From the NCBI GenBank assembly GCA_018343915.1, contig JABRWF010000002.1:4526001-4590000 (forward strand): DNA of 64,000 nt, written 5' to 3'. The first letter of the stretch is position 1, and every line of letters begins with the position of its first letter. The notes under the pieces are model-generated. The model made no database searches. It was given only the letters and a program-made list of their open reading frames with translations, and was not told the DNA's origin. This DNA comes from Agroathelia rolfsii. Taxonomy: Eukaryota; Basidiomycota; Agaricomycetes; Amylocorticiales; Amylocorticiaceae. Position numbers and translations under genes: made by a program. Of this stretch, positions 1-12,900 are shown one piece after another.

Positions 1-3000
1 GAAGATCCGGAATGCATTTGACTGTTCATATCGATGATATCTCAAGACCACGTTGCGCTGGCTTGTCGTTTCTCCGTGGGATGTAATATGCCACTATACA
101 GGCGGCAGCTTGAGCGCATTCAATGTTATACATGCAATGCTGATAGAAAAGGCTTCGATTGCTTCGAGATCTTTTTTTTTTTTGTATTCAGTTATCTAGC
201 TTCAAGGTGTCTCTCCCTTCTCCGGTTTCTTATTAATATGTTTCAGGACGGAAATTTTCTTCAAGAAGCTGACGCTAAAGAAGGCCTCGGTACGCGACAC
301 TACATCGTCATGAACGTCTCGACCGTGAAATCGCCTATTTTTTTTTAAGTCGTTCTTGACTTTCTCTTGCTTCGTTATACGGATGTTCTTTCTTCCGCTG
401 TTCAGTTTCGTCTCCATTACGATTAACTACTGTCTGGAGCTAAATAGGAGGAATGTTCCTTTTTTTCGCTCCATTCAAATTCTGTCGTCTCGCGTGATCT
501 CTAGCCAATAGGACCGCCTCTACTAGTATAATGACGGCTATGCCTCTGCGCGTATGCACGTTAACTGCTAATCTTAACTTCCTACAAGATCATGTCAATA
601 GTGTTCCACCTAGACTGAATAACACAGGGGGGACCGTTCTCCAAGGGAGCGGAGAGATAGCTAACGTCTATGATACTAACTAGCTTACTCACTCTCAATC
701 ATGATACTCCATACAGTGAAATGGTGTCCACTCTGACGGTTTCTGGTAACCCTCTCGCTTATTCTCTTAGACTTCCATTCGTCACCTTTCGCGCCGTACG
801 AGTCAACGCAACAAGGTTCTGTCTCCTAGTAAGTAAAAGTATGGCAACTCGCACAACCACCGAATTATATACCATGTCCACGTTTAGTAAATCAATGACG
901 GACCGGTCGCCGCTATGGTTCTGCCCTTGACATTGCTTTTGTTATCATTGCCAGTGCACCCATTTAGTCACTAAATTACTAGGTTCCATTCTCCGCCGGC
1001 GTGCATACATACCACTCAAAACTTATCCATACAATGGCATACACGCGCGTGCATCTAGAGCGTGCCTTGACTGTGATCGAGTCCGTCGTTATGTTTGCGG
1101 GGGTAAATGAAGACCCGATGACTTTGCGCTTGTTTCTCCCCCTTGTTCTTTTCTTCTCCCGTTTTGCCCCGTACGTGTTCCATTGATCATGATAATCATG
1201 GATGCATATTATAGATATGGATGTCTGGCATGTTGCGACTTGTTTGTCTGCCGAACACAAGGAAGGCCGGGGTAAAGGAAGGGTGGGGCATTGTCAGAGA
1301 TCCTCGGGTCTCTTGAATCTTATTGCTCAGGCCGCTCAGGATCGCTGAATTCAAACTGGACCGCAGCATGCATGCCCGTTGAAATGTATATACCTTCTTC
1401 TCTTAGGTCTGGTCTTTCCACATGCAACGGGATGGCTGAACACCTCGGATGAAGTCTAAAGAATGTGGAGACAGACTACGCAACGGCCGTGCGTGTATGC
1501 CTCAGGTTGATCCTGTCACTAAACGGCGGACGAAGAAAACCTTGTAAAGTCTAGAGCTTTGAAACTCTACCTGCAATTGATTGAAATATCTTATGCAGGT
1601 GCGGTGCTATGGTGCATGCGTATTTGCGCGCAGCAGTGGTCATAATATTTCTAGTTATGGCCTACTCGCTCCCACGTCGCCTTTAGTATATGTATAACAC
1701 AACGTCCTATGATCGGGTGTATTTTTATTGGCTTTTTACGTCTTCTCTCCTTCCTTGAAAACCCTTGCAATAACGCGCCTTGGCCACTCAAATGCCCCAT
1801 GCACCAGGAGACTGGTAGCCCCCGGTGAGGAAAGAATGGCGCGGTCAAACACGAGGTTTTTTGGAGTGCTGCTCGACTGCTCCTATCTATCAGCTGACTA
1901 TCTTCTGATCTGGTTCTTGTTACGTTACTTGGACACAAGACATGCCCACAGCTTCCCGGCTTTCTCTTGTTGCTGCGGTGGCGACAGGCTACGAATCATG
2001 CTTACCTTGACAAGCCTAAGCGCACTCGGTGCCTTGCTCATTTCTCAGAGACATCGGTGTTTGTTGGAACAAATCAGGTCATGCGCTCAAGCACGTCAAT
2101 ATATAGACATGCATCTAGTGCGTGTGTTGTGTTGGGTGCATATCGGCAGGAAGTATAACAGCTGATCGATTTTCCGAGCGATAAGGCTCGTGATTGTGAA
2201 AATAAGATATATAAAAAACAAAAGGCAGGGGTGCGCGTCTTCGGGAAATGGTGCAAGAATTTTGTCCAACTAAAATATATACATCTAACTCCATATTTGG
2301 CATACACGCAAGGGTTACATTCGTACAAAATGGGCGCTCTATCGTCCCGTCTCTCCACTTGCTGGCCTCGGTCTTGAATTGCCAGTACTCGATGCTGCGT
2401 CACTATACGATTGTCTCGCCGGTATACACGGCACTGCGGTTACTCATTATGCCACCATAATCTTCCTTCTCCAGCTCTTCGGACTTCGATGCAAACTAGT
2501 ATATGATTATGATCATCATGATTTCTCTTCCATTTGTTAGATTAGGCTCTTGGCTTTCTCGCTACCATGATTACCCTTAGCTTAGGTATGCACCAGTATT
2601 ATGAAAGGGTCAGATTTGGGAAAAGAGGTCGCTCATATGATACGGAGCCTGTACTTATCTTGCTAATCATTTGAACATTTAAATTGCCGTGGACTCGGAC
2701 TTGCTGCTCACTTGTTCTTGGCTACCTGACAATTATCTTTTTGGTAACGCCGATGCATCATGAAGCAGGATAGACCATTCCAGATACGCTATGCGGCGTC
2801 GATGATCACCAAGTCCAACCACATTTTTGAATGAGACAAGTGAATAGAATTTCTGCTCGTTTCGGAGTCCCTAGGGAGTAAGCAACGCCCGAGGAACATT
2901 GCTACTATAAGATGCATATGAGATGGACTATAATTGACATGTACCACTTTCGTCATATAAGTAACTATTACTATTTTTTTTTTACCTTGTGAGACTCTTT

Positions 3001-3216
3001 AAGTTTCTTTTCGATTCTGAGCTGGGATGCTATTGATGCTACTATGCTTTATGTACACTGGGAACACGAACATCCTGATATATGCGCATATATTATATTG
3101 ACAATTGCAATTGATACCCTTTCGACAGTCATACAAAAGCATACATTCACATAGGCCAGGCCCAGAATAACTTTCACTCGAGTGTGTATTACGTCATTAC
3201 ACACTTTCACTCAGCC
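1..3216. other. gene-free stretch
   Basis: I see no supportable gene here. Open frames on both strands stay below 150 codons, overlap one another, and show no recognisable motif or coherent set of splice sites. Short homopolymer T runs occur. No tRNA-like A/B box pair was noticed by eye. Confidence 0.5.
3182..3204. repeat. 23-bp near-perfect palindrome with ACGTCA core
   Basis: GTGTGTA and TACACAC arms flank a central ATTACGTCAT-like core that contains a CRE/bZIP-type ACGTCA. It lies immediately outside the larger foldback repeat. The symmetry is visible directly; protein binding is inference. Confidence 0.45.
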
Positions 3217-3414
3217 TATAATAGGACCCAGGAAAGCCGCAGCCCTTTTTCGCGAGATTGGTCCGCCCCATGTCCGAATTAGTAGACAAAAGCTACTGAT
3301 TTAGGATGGAATTAGCCATAAGAGAAGAATAAGCACATAAACTCTGTTTTTGGCTACCAATTCGGACACGCGGAGGACCAATCTCGCGAGGTATTCCCTG
3401 GTCCTCCTATAATC
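3217..3414. repeat. foldback / MITE-like inverted repeat
   Basis: Two imperfect inverted arms of about 60-70 bp (3217-3285 and 3352-3414) surround a ~65-bp loop. Both arms, read inward, share TATAATAGGA-like ends, the block CGCGAGATTGGTCC and the block TGTCCGAATT. The size, the long terminal inverted arms and the absence of an ORF suit a non-autonomous foldback element or MITE. No convincing target-site duplication was identified. A transcript across it would form a long hairpin. Confidence 0.6.
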
Positions 3415-6400
3415 TATGTAAGCAACATCGGTTCCGCAGGTGAACATTGAACATTAATATGGACACATACCTAACGTGTCCATCAGCGGCATTACATGCA
3501 TCACTCCGAGTTAATCACTCTGAATCCGTCCATGAGTGCATGAACGTCAAACTGTGATAATAAAAGTGACAAATACGGCTTAGTCCTGTTCAAGGTCCAC
3601 TTCCCCAGTAGTTAGGCTCTTGATAAACAAGAGAATATCAAGTGTTGTATCGTCGGACTAGCGTTTTCGCCGAGATGTAGATAGTGCGATGTCCATCAGT
3701 TTTATTATTATATACGCGCATATTATCACTACCAAACGCTCTCTTACCTCGAATGCAACAAAACAACAGAAAGCATACCAGAATAGTATAAGATAGAAAT
3801 GAGATAGTGTATTGCCGTGTATTCGACCGATCATGCGATCACGGGTGTCATGATTACGAACTTCTCGCGCGGCGATTGTGTCAAGCTTTTCTTCCTCAAC
3901 TCCGATTCTATTACACTCACTCACTCCTGCTGTTTGACGCACATGCATGACCACGGTCGGATGTATCGACCGTACTCCGGCTGCGGCATTTTCCTTGCTA
4001 GTAGGCTTCTCCTCAAACCAGCGCTTCCAGCTGTGCAGTAAGAACCCGATGCGCAGAAGAAAAAATCGTTCTTCATCACTAGGACAAACTTATAGTGCGT
4101 GACTTATTTGGAGCAACTGCATCCAGTGACAGCCTCTCCAAGCGGATCTTGGGGCCCCGGATGATGCGGCACGCGGGTTCCGCACGTATGAGTTTATGCA
4201 ACAGCACACTATAAATATTCCAAGGAGCTCAAGCTCAAGCTCTGTCTTAGTGGATAGCAGAGTTGGGTCAAGAGCAATCAAACACTAAATAGAACGTAAC
4301 ATGGGAATAGTACCGATACTTTAGTTGCTTACCATTAGTAGACCAGTCCAAGTCGTCATAGTCATCATTATTCAGACTAAATGATTGGGCGGATTCAAAA
4401 GGAAGAGACGACGTCTGTGCGGCTAAGGCTAAGCAGCTTGTTGTCTGCGAGGCGACGCCCTGGTTGTCGGCTGTAAAAAGGCTATCTTACTCATGCGAAC
4501 CAGTGACGTTACACTGATGCTAAGATATGTGGCACCCAATGAGACACATTCCACGTATCTTCCGTCATGCATGTGTGTGGACGCTACATACGGTTTAGTC
4601 CCAATCCCCAGATATACATGTAACACACGAGATGATGCACCGATCATGAGCCTGACGAGTAAACAGTCAGGGAGGGCGATCTTGGCATTTTGGCCTCGCA
4701 AAATGTTATGTTGTATGATTGTCACGCATACTGTTGTCTTAATTCGGCTAAAGCGCATCATTAACTCTCATTTGCTGCAAGAATCACGGGGAACTTGAAT
4801 GGGCAGATGAGATGCAACTAAATGCCGCTAGTGCATTTGATTCGATGTCTATATCTGTGTAGTCTAGTGATATTTATTCACGCGCGCCAATCAAATTCTT
4901 CGGCTTGATTATTGTATGCGAACAGAACTTCTTTTCCGCTTCTTTTCTTTTTCCCTTTCCCTGGACAACTGATAAGCTCGGATTATGCTACCGGAGCCTG
5001 ACGCACAAGACGGAATCCAAGTGGAGCTACGTGATGTACAGGGACAGACGACAGACAGGCTTTAGCCGCCGAACATCGACTTTCGTGTCGGAAAAATGAG
5101 CCAACAGCCATTGATAAATCCATTCACATCCCAGGCTAACAAAAATAAAAATAAGAAGTAACAATGAAGAAGACGTAATTTATTCTCTTCTTGGTGCTTG
5201 AAACTAGCTCTAACTCTTTGTCTTCGTTCTCTTTGGCCCTGCCGTCACCAGCCCCGTTTGGATAGGCCGCACTGCCGATGCCGTTCATTGATTTACTCTA
5301 GCTTCTTTCCCGAGAAAGAGGATGAAGTTTGAAGTCTCAGTGGCTCTAACAGAGACGAGAGCAGTGCAATATATAATACTACCGGTCCGGTCATTATAAG
5401 ACAACGGAGAACAGGCTAGAGAATGGACGACAGGGGCTTCGGTGGCGCCGCCCCATTCGCTCATCAGTGACACTGGCTCTTAACCACCCCGCAAGCTCCG
5501 AGTGAATAGGGGTGCCTGATATAGAGCATTTCATCTTTACTCAAGATCTCACTCATAACGAGAAATTTTAATTGAATTGGATGCTACTTTGCGATTCATT
5601 CGGGCAAGCGGGTGGTCTCAGGCTACAAACGCGATCATCGCTACTATAGCAGCTGAGAACACCTCGGACAGGCGCCTCAATAGTCTGTGCAGCTTCCGTG
5701 GGAAAGCCTATGGTGCTCCTTCAAAGCTATCGTCATTCAGGAGATTTTTTATGACCCAATTCGGCCACTTACTCAGGGTCTTCAATACCGCCTGCGGCAA
5801 ACGACAGCAGCTGCCACCACATCAAGGTTTTGCCTCTTGTTCTCTTCTAACATGAAACTATCCAACCTTTCATCACTACTCAATTTAGTATCCGAAACAA
5901 GCCTGGAAAGCCAGTCACGCGCGCAGTGCTGCTCGGAGGAGTAGCCCAGACTGGGTCGTCATGGTCACTCGGAAGAATGCCGGTGGAATATTGCGCCCAT
6001 ACAAAAAGACACTGATGTAATATGATGATGATGTGCTGAACAGATCAATGTGAATACGCGGACCGGGGGATAGAAAGGAAGAGAAGAACTTAGCAGGAAA
6101 CAGATGCAGCGAAGCAAATTCCAGGGATACTCTACGCAAGCGAGCTAACCAGCCATCATCACACCAAGGTCAAAAACAGATGCTGAACGAATTTGGCTGC
6201 CCTGATGATGACTAAATTTGATTTTAGTGGATGTCACAGATAGCGAGGGCCGCTCATACAGTACATCCGCAATCTATAGATCTCTCACGTAATTGATGTG
6301 CATGCACAAGTATGCCGTACATCCATTTCCGCTGTCTTAATCCCGATATGGATGTCAAAGGTTATGAAGTCTACTGAGGCTATCAATTGTCCAAAATCGA

Positions 6401-9400
6401 TCATGATGAAATGGGAAATTTTCTCCCCTCTCTCCGCCGCCTACGTTCGTTGTTGCCATATGGACACAACGGCCCATCTTTGTACAAGCCCCTATGTTAG
6501 ATATATGCGTTCTGTCTTGCATTTCATTTTTCCGTAGTTATAGCCGACTCCAAAGACATGAGGCCAGGCGCGACTCCGATAACCGATCGAGGCGGAGATC
6601 CCTTGATCGCGTGCCTTTTTCCTGCACTATGTGATGTTCTCCTCAGCCTTTTGCGTTTCAGGAATCCGATCGCTTGTATTCAGTGTCTTGTGGGTGACGG
6701 TATCAACAACAAAGCTCTCTTGGCAAGAGTCAATTTTCGTGCCAGTAAAACCGTGGCGTGCACGTATTTCCTAGGACCTCCTGTGACTCCATTTACCCAT
6801 ATCTATTCGGAGGCCCACCAGTACTGAACTCAATCGATACCGGCAGATTGATTAGTGAACCTATACATGCACATTTGAGAAGAGGTAAGCTCCGTGATAT
6901 GATGGAGGTGCAACAAGCAGCAGCACGGGAAAAGGTTGGGCAACCGGCGAAAAGCCGTATTCCGCGGGTCTTTTTATGCCCTTTTTTTTAGTTCTTTGGC
7001 CACCGGAATACTCCATGTAGTGGCTATCATCGCATCATGACGGCAGTCACCCAAAGACACCGTATTGAAGCGCTGGACGCACGAAGACTACTGTCCATTA
7101 TGTGTTGTCTTTTCCTTTCTTCTTTTTTTCTTACCTCTGATGCGATATATATATACGAGAGAAATCTTACCTTATTTAGAGGCAGAATACTAAACATAAC
7201 ATTTTGAAGCAGATGACACCGCCGCCGCCGCCGTCGCGTTGCCAAATTTGAATCTTCTTTAAAGTCTTTATATCCCTCTCTATCAGTATATTCTCGGTAC
7301 TCCCGGTCCGTTATGCGGGAGTAGACCAGCAGGTTTTCCGGCTATTGGGATGAGACAGAGAAGGACAGCACATCATATATTATTGGATCTTAGCTAACAT
7401 ACAATATATATGTCAAGTGCCGCCTGCCAACACGAATTTCACCAACACTTCTCTAACCTGTTTTATTTCTCAACTTCAACTCCACCTTCCCGAAGAAAAG
7501 GCCAGATCTTCCTGGGGGTATATACAAATATGGTCAAATATTATCAATGTTCCATCTATCAAGTAGTATGAGTAAATCATAGATGTATGACTATATACAA
7601 TAGCTTCACCGGGCTCAAAGTCGACAATGCCTGCATTAGTCAAGCAAAGCCTCTTAGGTAACAATCTCGACAGACTCAGGAGTTGTACAAGGCCTTCTCG
7701 ATGTTCCTCGATTCATATCTTTGACTGGAGTTAGATGGCACACGTATGGATACGGTTATGTTATCGCTTATAATGGTGCAGAAAGACACCCCGAATAAGA
7801 AAAAGGAATCCAGTAAAGGGTTTCATACAATATGCGGTATATATATGCGCCTTCTTTTCCCTGTAGAAGTCTTTCCTAGCGATAGAAACCGAATAGAAAG
7901 GAGGAGGGAGGGAATGTCCACCGGTGTCCCATCATAACTCCTGCCTGGTCTAAAGGATGTCTTCTTGACGGATTCAAGAAAAGGTATCGGCCTGAAGCAG
8001 ATACAGGCGGACGGTATTAATAGCGGAAGGAGAAACCTAGTCAGAGATCTCTTAGATGTATCCGTTAGTGTGGGTCATGCTTGGTACTACAGCCTAGGCT
8101 ATAGAGTTGATGTACGTTTAAAGATAGTAAGCACATGGATACACACATGTATAGACCGGCGCTCGTAGTTAGAAATCACAGCAAATCACATGCGCTTTTC
8201 CATTTTTGTAGCTCAAGGTAGACCGTGGCTAGCAATTCTGGAAGGAGAAAGAAGTTACACAGATATGGACCAAGGATAACCTGAGATAGGCATATCTTAC
8301 CAATAGAAGTGGTATAAGATTCTGTGGTCTCCCCCTTTCCAGCTCTCTACTTGATGTGATGCTGGAATCATGATTCTACATCTGCCGACGTGATATATCA
8401 TATGCTTGCATCTATATATGCATGTTTACATCTCTAATGCCCGCTGGAATTGTTGTTGTTGTGTATCATGTGCAACAAAGACGCACGGTGTTGTATCGGA
8501 TATACGCCGAAGCTTTAAATGTGTGTCATGTCGTATAGTAATGATGAGCTGTCAGGAGCACCTTGATGTCATTTCCAAATCGCTTAGTCCTCCACGAGAA
8601 ACAAGAATGACAAAAGTTACTCGATCAGGACAAGGTTGACTGTATGAGGTGTGCGATGAGGAACGCCTCTATCAAGGTTGCCAAGATTTATGCTCATTCG
8701 GCCCTTACGCTTCCGAGTCGCAACTTAGAGCACTGCATTGTAAAATTATGTGATGAAGATGATACTGGGAGCTTGTACTTAGCATCCGGTGCTTCTCTGA
8801 GACAGGTGGCAGGACAAGATACCGGCAAAACAGAATACGGGCCAGATTTCCTTCCTCAGGCAATTAATCGGCGTATTTTGCCCTGAGTCGGTATTGATTA
8901 TGAGGATGTTTAAGTGGTAATGCTAGATTGATATGAGGCCTAAAGAACAGAAGGAACAGGTCAAGGTAAAATGCAACAGATTCTTAAGTCGGCAACATGT
9001 GGTGATGAGGGACGGGTTATACGACCAAGCACTAAGCATGTGTACTTTGGGATCAGAACAAGTCGTCTTCAACGGACATTTACATTTAGGAATCATTTAT
9101 AAATCGCCGAGGAAGATAAGGTGACCCGCGTTCTTCTGATGTTCTTAAGTCCTAGGTCATTCATTACAGCGAAAGAGCGACGGCTGCAATAAGATGCACA
9201 ATATCACTAATGAAGATCATTTTGTGCAAGGAACAGGATGACATGAAGATATTATACAAAAGGAAGGAAATTGGTGTCAAAGATTGACCAGGGGGAAATG
9301 TATGCATGAAAAAAAAATTAAAAATAAAAGAAAAACCCGTAAGAATATGAGCAAAGCGTCTCTCTGTTCTTAAGGAAAAAGTTAAATGCATAAATAAACA

Positions 9401-9531
9401 TGCCACCAATGCTCCGGAGAAAAATGAAAACTTAGCTCAACGCACCATCCGCGCACGTAAAAAAAATATGTCCAAATAGACGTTGACAACGTGCAGAAGG
9501 GGAGACGGACAAACGCAGGATTCCCCCAGTG
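3415..9531. other. gene-free stretch
   Basis: No gene is supported. The open frames are short, on both strands, and resemble no family known to me. The DNA is not as AT-rich as the retrotransposon part of the window, and no LTR-like ends were found. Very small intron-rich genes like the neighbouring SERF gene could be missed. Confidence 0.4.
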
Positions 9532-9949
9532 TTAGCCTTTTTTATCATTACTGCCAGATGCTTTTCCTCCTCCTGCAGCCTTCTCCTCTTCCTTTTTCTA
9601 TATTACGGATAGTACGGCGGATTAGAAGAGCAAAAATGCGGAAGATGTAAAATACCTTCTGTTTCGCTCGCAAGATTTCAGCGTCACTGTTGCGAGTAAG
9701 TCGATCAGCCCCGTATGATCCAATGAAGTCCAAAGAGGAGCGAATCCAGGATGGTGTATTCATGGTATAGGTAGATACTCACGCCTCCCTCCTTGCAGCA
9801 AGGCTTGATGCACTCTCCTTGGGTTTTTTTGCCGCAGCAGCCTTTTTCTGGGCCTTCAGACGATCTTGCTCACGCTGATTACCACCTGTAGTCGGGAGTT
9901 GCAGGACTGTTTCTTATTGGCATGGGCGTGATAACAGCATACGCGTCAT
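9532..9949 (-). CDS. SERF / 4F5-family small EDRK-rich protein
   Basis: Four exons on the minus strand, 9949-9943, 9885-9783, 9686-9656 and 9597-9532, join with GT-AG introns of 57, 96 and 58 nt into a 68-aa protein. It starts MTRGNQREQDR, the hallmark of the 4F5/SERF family, continues with Lys/Ala-rich helix (AQKKAAAAKK), SLAARREADAEILRAKQK, and ends in a Lys/Glu then Gly-rich tail. Family members are tiny, highly charged, mostly disordered proteins; animal and worm SERF modulates amyloid aggregation and binds nucleic acid. The first exon is only seven bases (ATGACGC). All intron phases agree. It stands alone in a gene-poor region. Assignment rests on sequence pattern; the cellular role in fungi is inference. 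Confidence 0.88.
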
Positions 9950-12900
9950 TGTTGTGACTTGAACTTGTTCGATAAGCAAGAAAAGCGTGCACTACTAATG
10001 GATGGAGGAATGGATATGGTCTGATAGAATAAGCCCAAGACGTCTGTTGACCTACCCGCTTTCTCGTGGGTTTCGGAATCGGCTTTCGGATATACTGTCC
10101 CGTTTATGCCAGACCACGGCTGGACCGTGCCGACAAGTGGATGACGATATCGACGCTGTCACTGTGTCACGATGTCACATTCACACATTGCATCCCATCC
10201 CAAGCCCTTGCGACCAAACCGGCGGCCTCCCGTTAGCTGGCAGGTCCTGTCAGATGTCGCTTAACAACACTAGTCTATACGTACATGGTGCAATAATTAC
10301 AGCATTTATTAGTACTTGAAAGGGCCGTCTTGGCCTCGATCAGTGACTCTTGCAGTATTTGTGTCCATTATGAAATTGCACGTATCCGTAAAGATGTTTG
10401 CTTGGCGACCAGGAGATACCTACAACCTCAGTTCTGTCTTTCCTTTTCGATGAAGTCCCGATTGATTGCATAAACACCGTCTTCTCGCCTAATCTGGCCA
10501 TTGGCCTGCCTTGTGCGGATAAGCATACGATTTCGGAAATGGTCCCTCTACACCTCATGCACCATGCTTGAGGAAATGAGCGATCGCTACGGGACTCCCT
10601 AATTGACGCGAGCAATGTGATCCACAGAGTCGGGTCCCAATCGACCTAATCAACGGACATTGCCTCCGCTCTCCCTGGATTTTACCGGAAACGTGTCTCC
10701 CTGTCTGCTTTATTGCGATCACCTGGTTTACTTCCATAGGGGGATTCGCTCTTGTACCCCCCTGAGCAGGCCATTCGTTTTTCCTGCTTCCCGGATGGAA
10801 TGTTGCCACATGACTCGCCTATATATTTGCCCCTGCAGCTCACAGCAAACGTCCAAGGAGGGTCGACGTGATCTGGTGGCGCTCAATCTGGTTCCATTCT
10901 ACCAAAATGTCGGATTCCTGTTTGTATGAGCTTCCAAATAATTGCCCTTTTAAGGCGCTTGCACTAGTTTAGCGTATACGTATAGTTTCCACTACCTGTA
11001 TCTTACGCTTCATTTCCAAGGGGCTGGAGCTGCCCTTAGTAATGAACCTCTTTGCTTACGCGTTTTCTCGTGTTTTCATTTAATCGTCTGCTGATGCCAG
11101 TCTGATGGACTGTCCGGTGTGGCTATACTGAGTATACTTACTACTGCTTCTCCCTCGCAACATGGTAAGTTACCAGTCACCGCGCGCGTCAACACGTTAC
11201 AGACCTGCATTTCTCCACTGACATCAACATAACCTCTGAGTGACATGAATAAGCTACGAGCCTTTGGGTAAGCTCATTAATGTTAACCTCGGGATTCATT
11301 ATGCTTGCCATCTTATGCTACATATCAAGATAACATGGCTACAATTAACGATATGGTAGAACAGGAATAGTATGGCCACAAATAAACGCACGGGCTAGAG
11401 TCCTAATCATATCAGGTCACCATTTTGAATGCCACTACCGCCGCTGTGCTGCTAGGCATAACTGCATTGCGATACTAACACACTGGGAGGAATGTTGATG
11501 CTAATGATAATACTCATAATGTCTAATTCTTCCCCAACAATTACCTTGTCACCTTCCGTTAGATCATGGGCCTAGAGCGCCGTGTCAACTTGAGCAAGTG
11601 CTTATTCTTTTATGCTACTCATGATCGCTATTACCATTACCGGTGGTTGATTGCAATCCGTGATAGCTTCAGGGGGCGGCGAATGACAAAGATACCGAAC
11701 GATGTTTATGACCACGCCCAGCTAATCAAGTTCTGGACTTTCCAGGCCGAGCGCTTGAATGCGTTTGATTGTCTTATGTATTGTATCAAGTAGATCGCGC
11801 GGCTTTCTGTCGAATCTCAAAATATCATCTATGAATGTACGTGTGCGTAGGAAGAGTCTACAGCACGAAGCACCTGCAGGACAGGACAGCATGAATGAAT
11901 ACAAGTGCTTCTTTCTCATGATTATACAGTGTTAGAAAATCACTATCTCGGATCTCAATCGCGTTGCGAGTTGCAAAGAAAAACCTGAACCTTGTTCATG
12001 GAACTTTCCGCGGCCCTCCGGCGAGGCTCCTGGTTGGCAAACCAACTGGTGAGAGAAACACACACTCACGTGCATGCTACGTGTCCAGATGTTTTCATTC
12101 CTGCATCGCGCGGACAAGCAGGCAAAACTTATATAACGCAAACACTTGCATCTTTGATCTTACCTTTTACACCTATATCAATATCTTTCCTGTGCAGATT
12201 TAGAGATTTGAATCGGACCAGCACTGGCACATGATACATGATCACCTAACAAAATTCCAATTCATCCGCTCATCCGAGTTCGTCCGTCATTTTGCACCAT
12301 CATCACCAAGGCACCAAAAAGACCTAATCGTACAGCATCATCTTTGATACACGTTCGCCCAAACTCCGAGAACGGCGCGTTACACCGACATAGTCTTATC
12401 AGACATGGATGATGATGGCATCCCGCCGGTCAGGTGGACGGACGAACACAGCTGGAGTTAATGACCATCACTGTATCACCATCTTCCCCACAATTCGGTA
12501 CAGGCGATGATTGTAGCCGATGGATGCTGTGCACATATTCACCGCGTTAGGAGGTCCAGAAGGGGAAGTGGAAGAAGAGAGAGAGAGAGAGAGAGAACCG
12601 GAGAAGTACTTGATGCATGGATGATGCGTAACCCGAATGAAATGGAAATAGTTAGGAAAAATGCAATGCAATATGATTATAGATGCATGATGTACGGTAT
12701 CCTGTCTAAGGTATTGCAATAAAATATTCTTTAATATGCATCCCCAAGACGGCGTAGCACGCGAAGCTAGGCTCATAAGAATGAATTGGATATTGAAACC
12801 AAACAGGTGAGCGGACGTGGCCATCACTGCCACTGTCCCGGTTTGGGAATTGAGTGCCACCATCGCACACGTCGCCTACCAGAACATTATCCATGATTTG

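Noticed and set aside
1728..2165. 145-codon plus-strand frame
   Set aside because: No domain, no homology pattern, overlapped by frames on both strands; compatible with chance.
3427..3450. GGTTCCGCAGGTGAAC-like string resembling the 3' end of 18S rRNA
   Set aside because: Only about 15 bases match; flanks are not rDNA.
11566..11793. 75-codon plus-strand frame beginning MGLERRVNLSK
   Set aside because: Plausible composition but no recognised family, no splice partners and no conserved start context.
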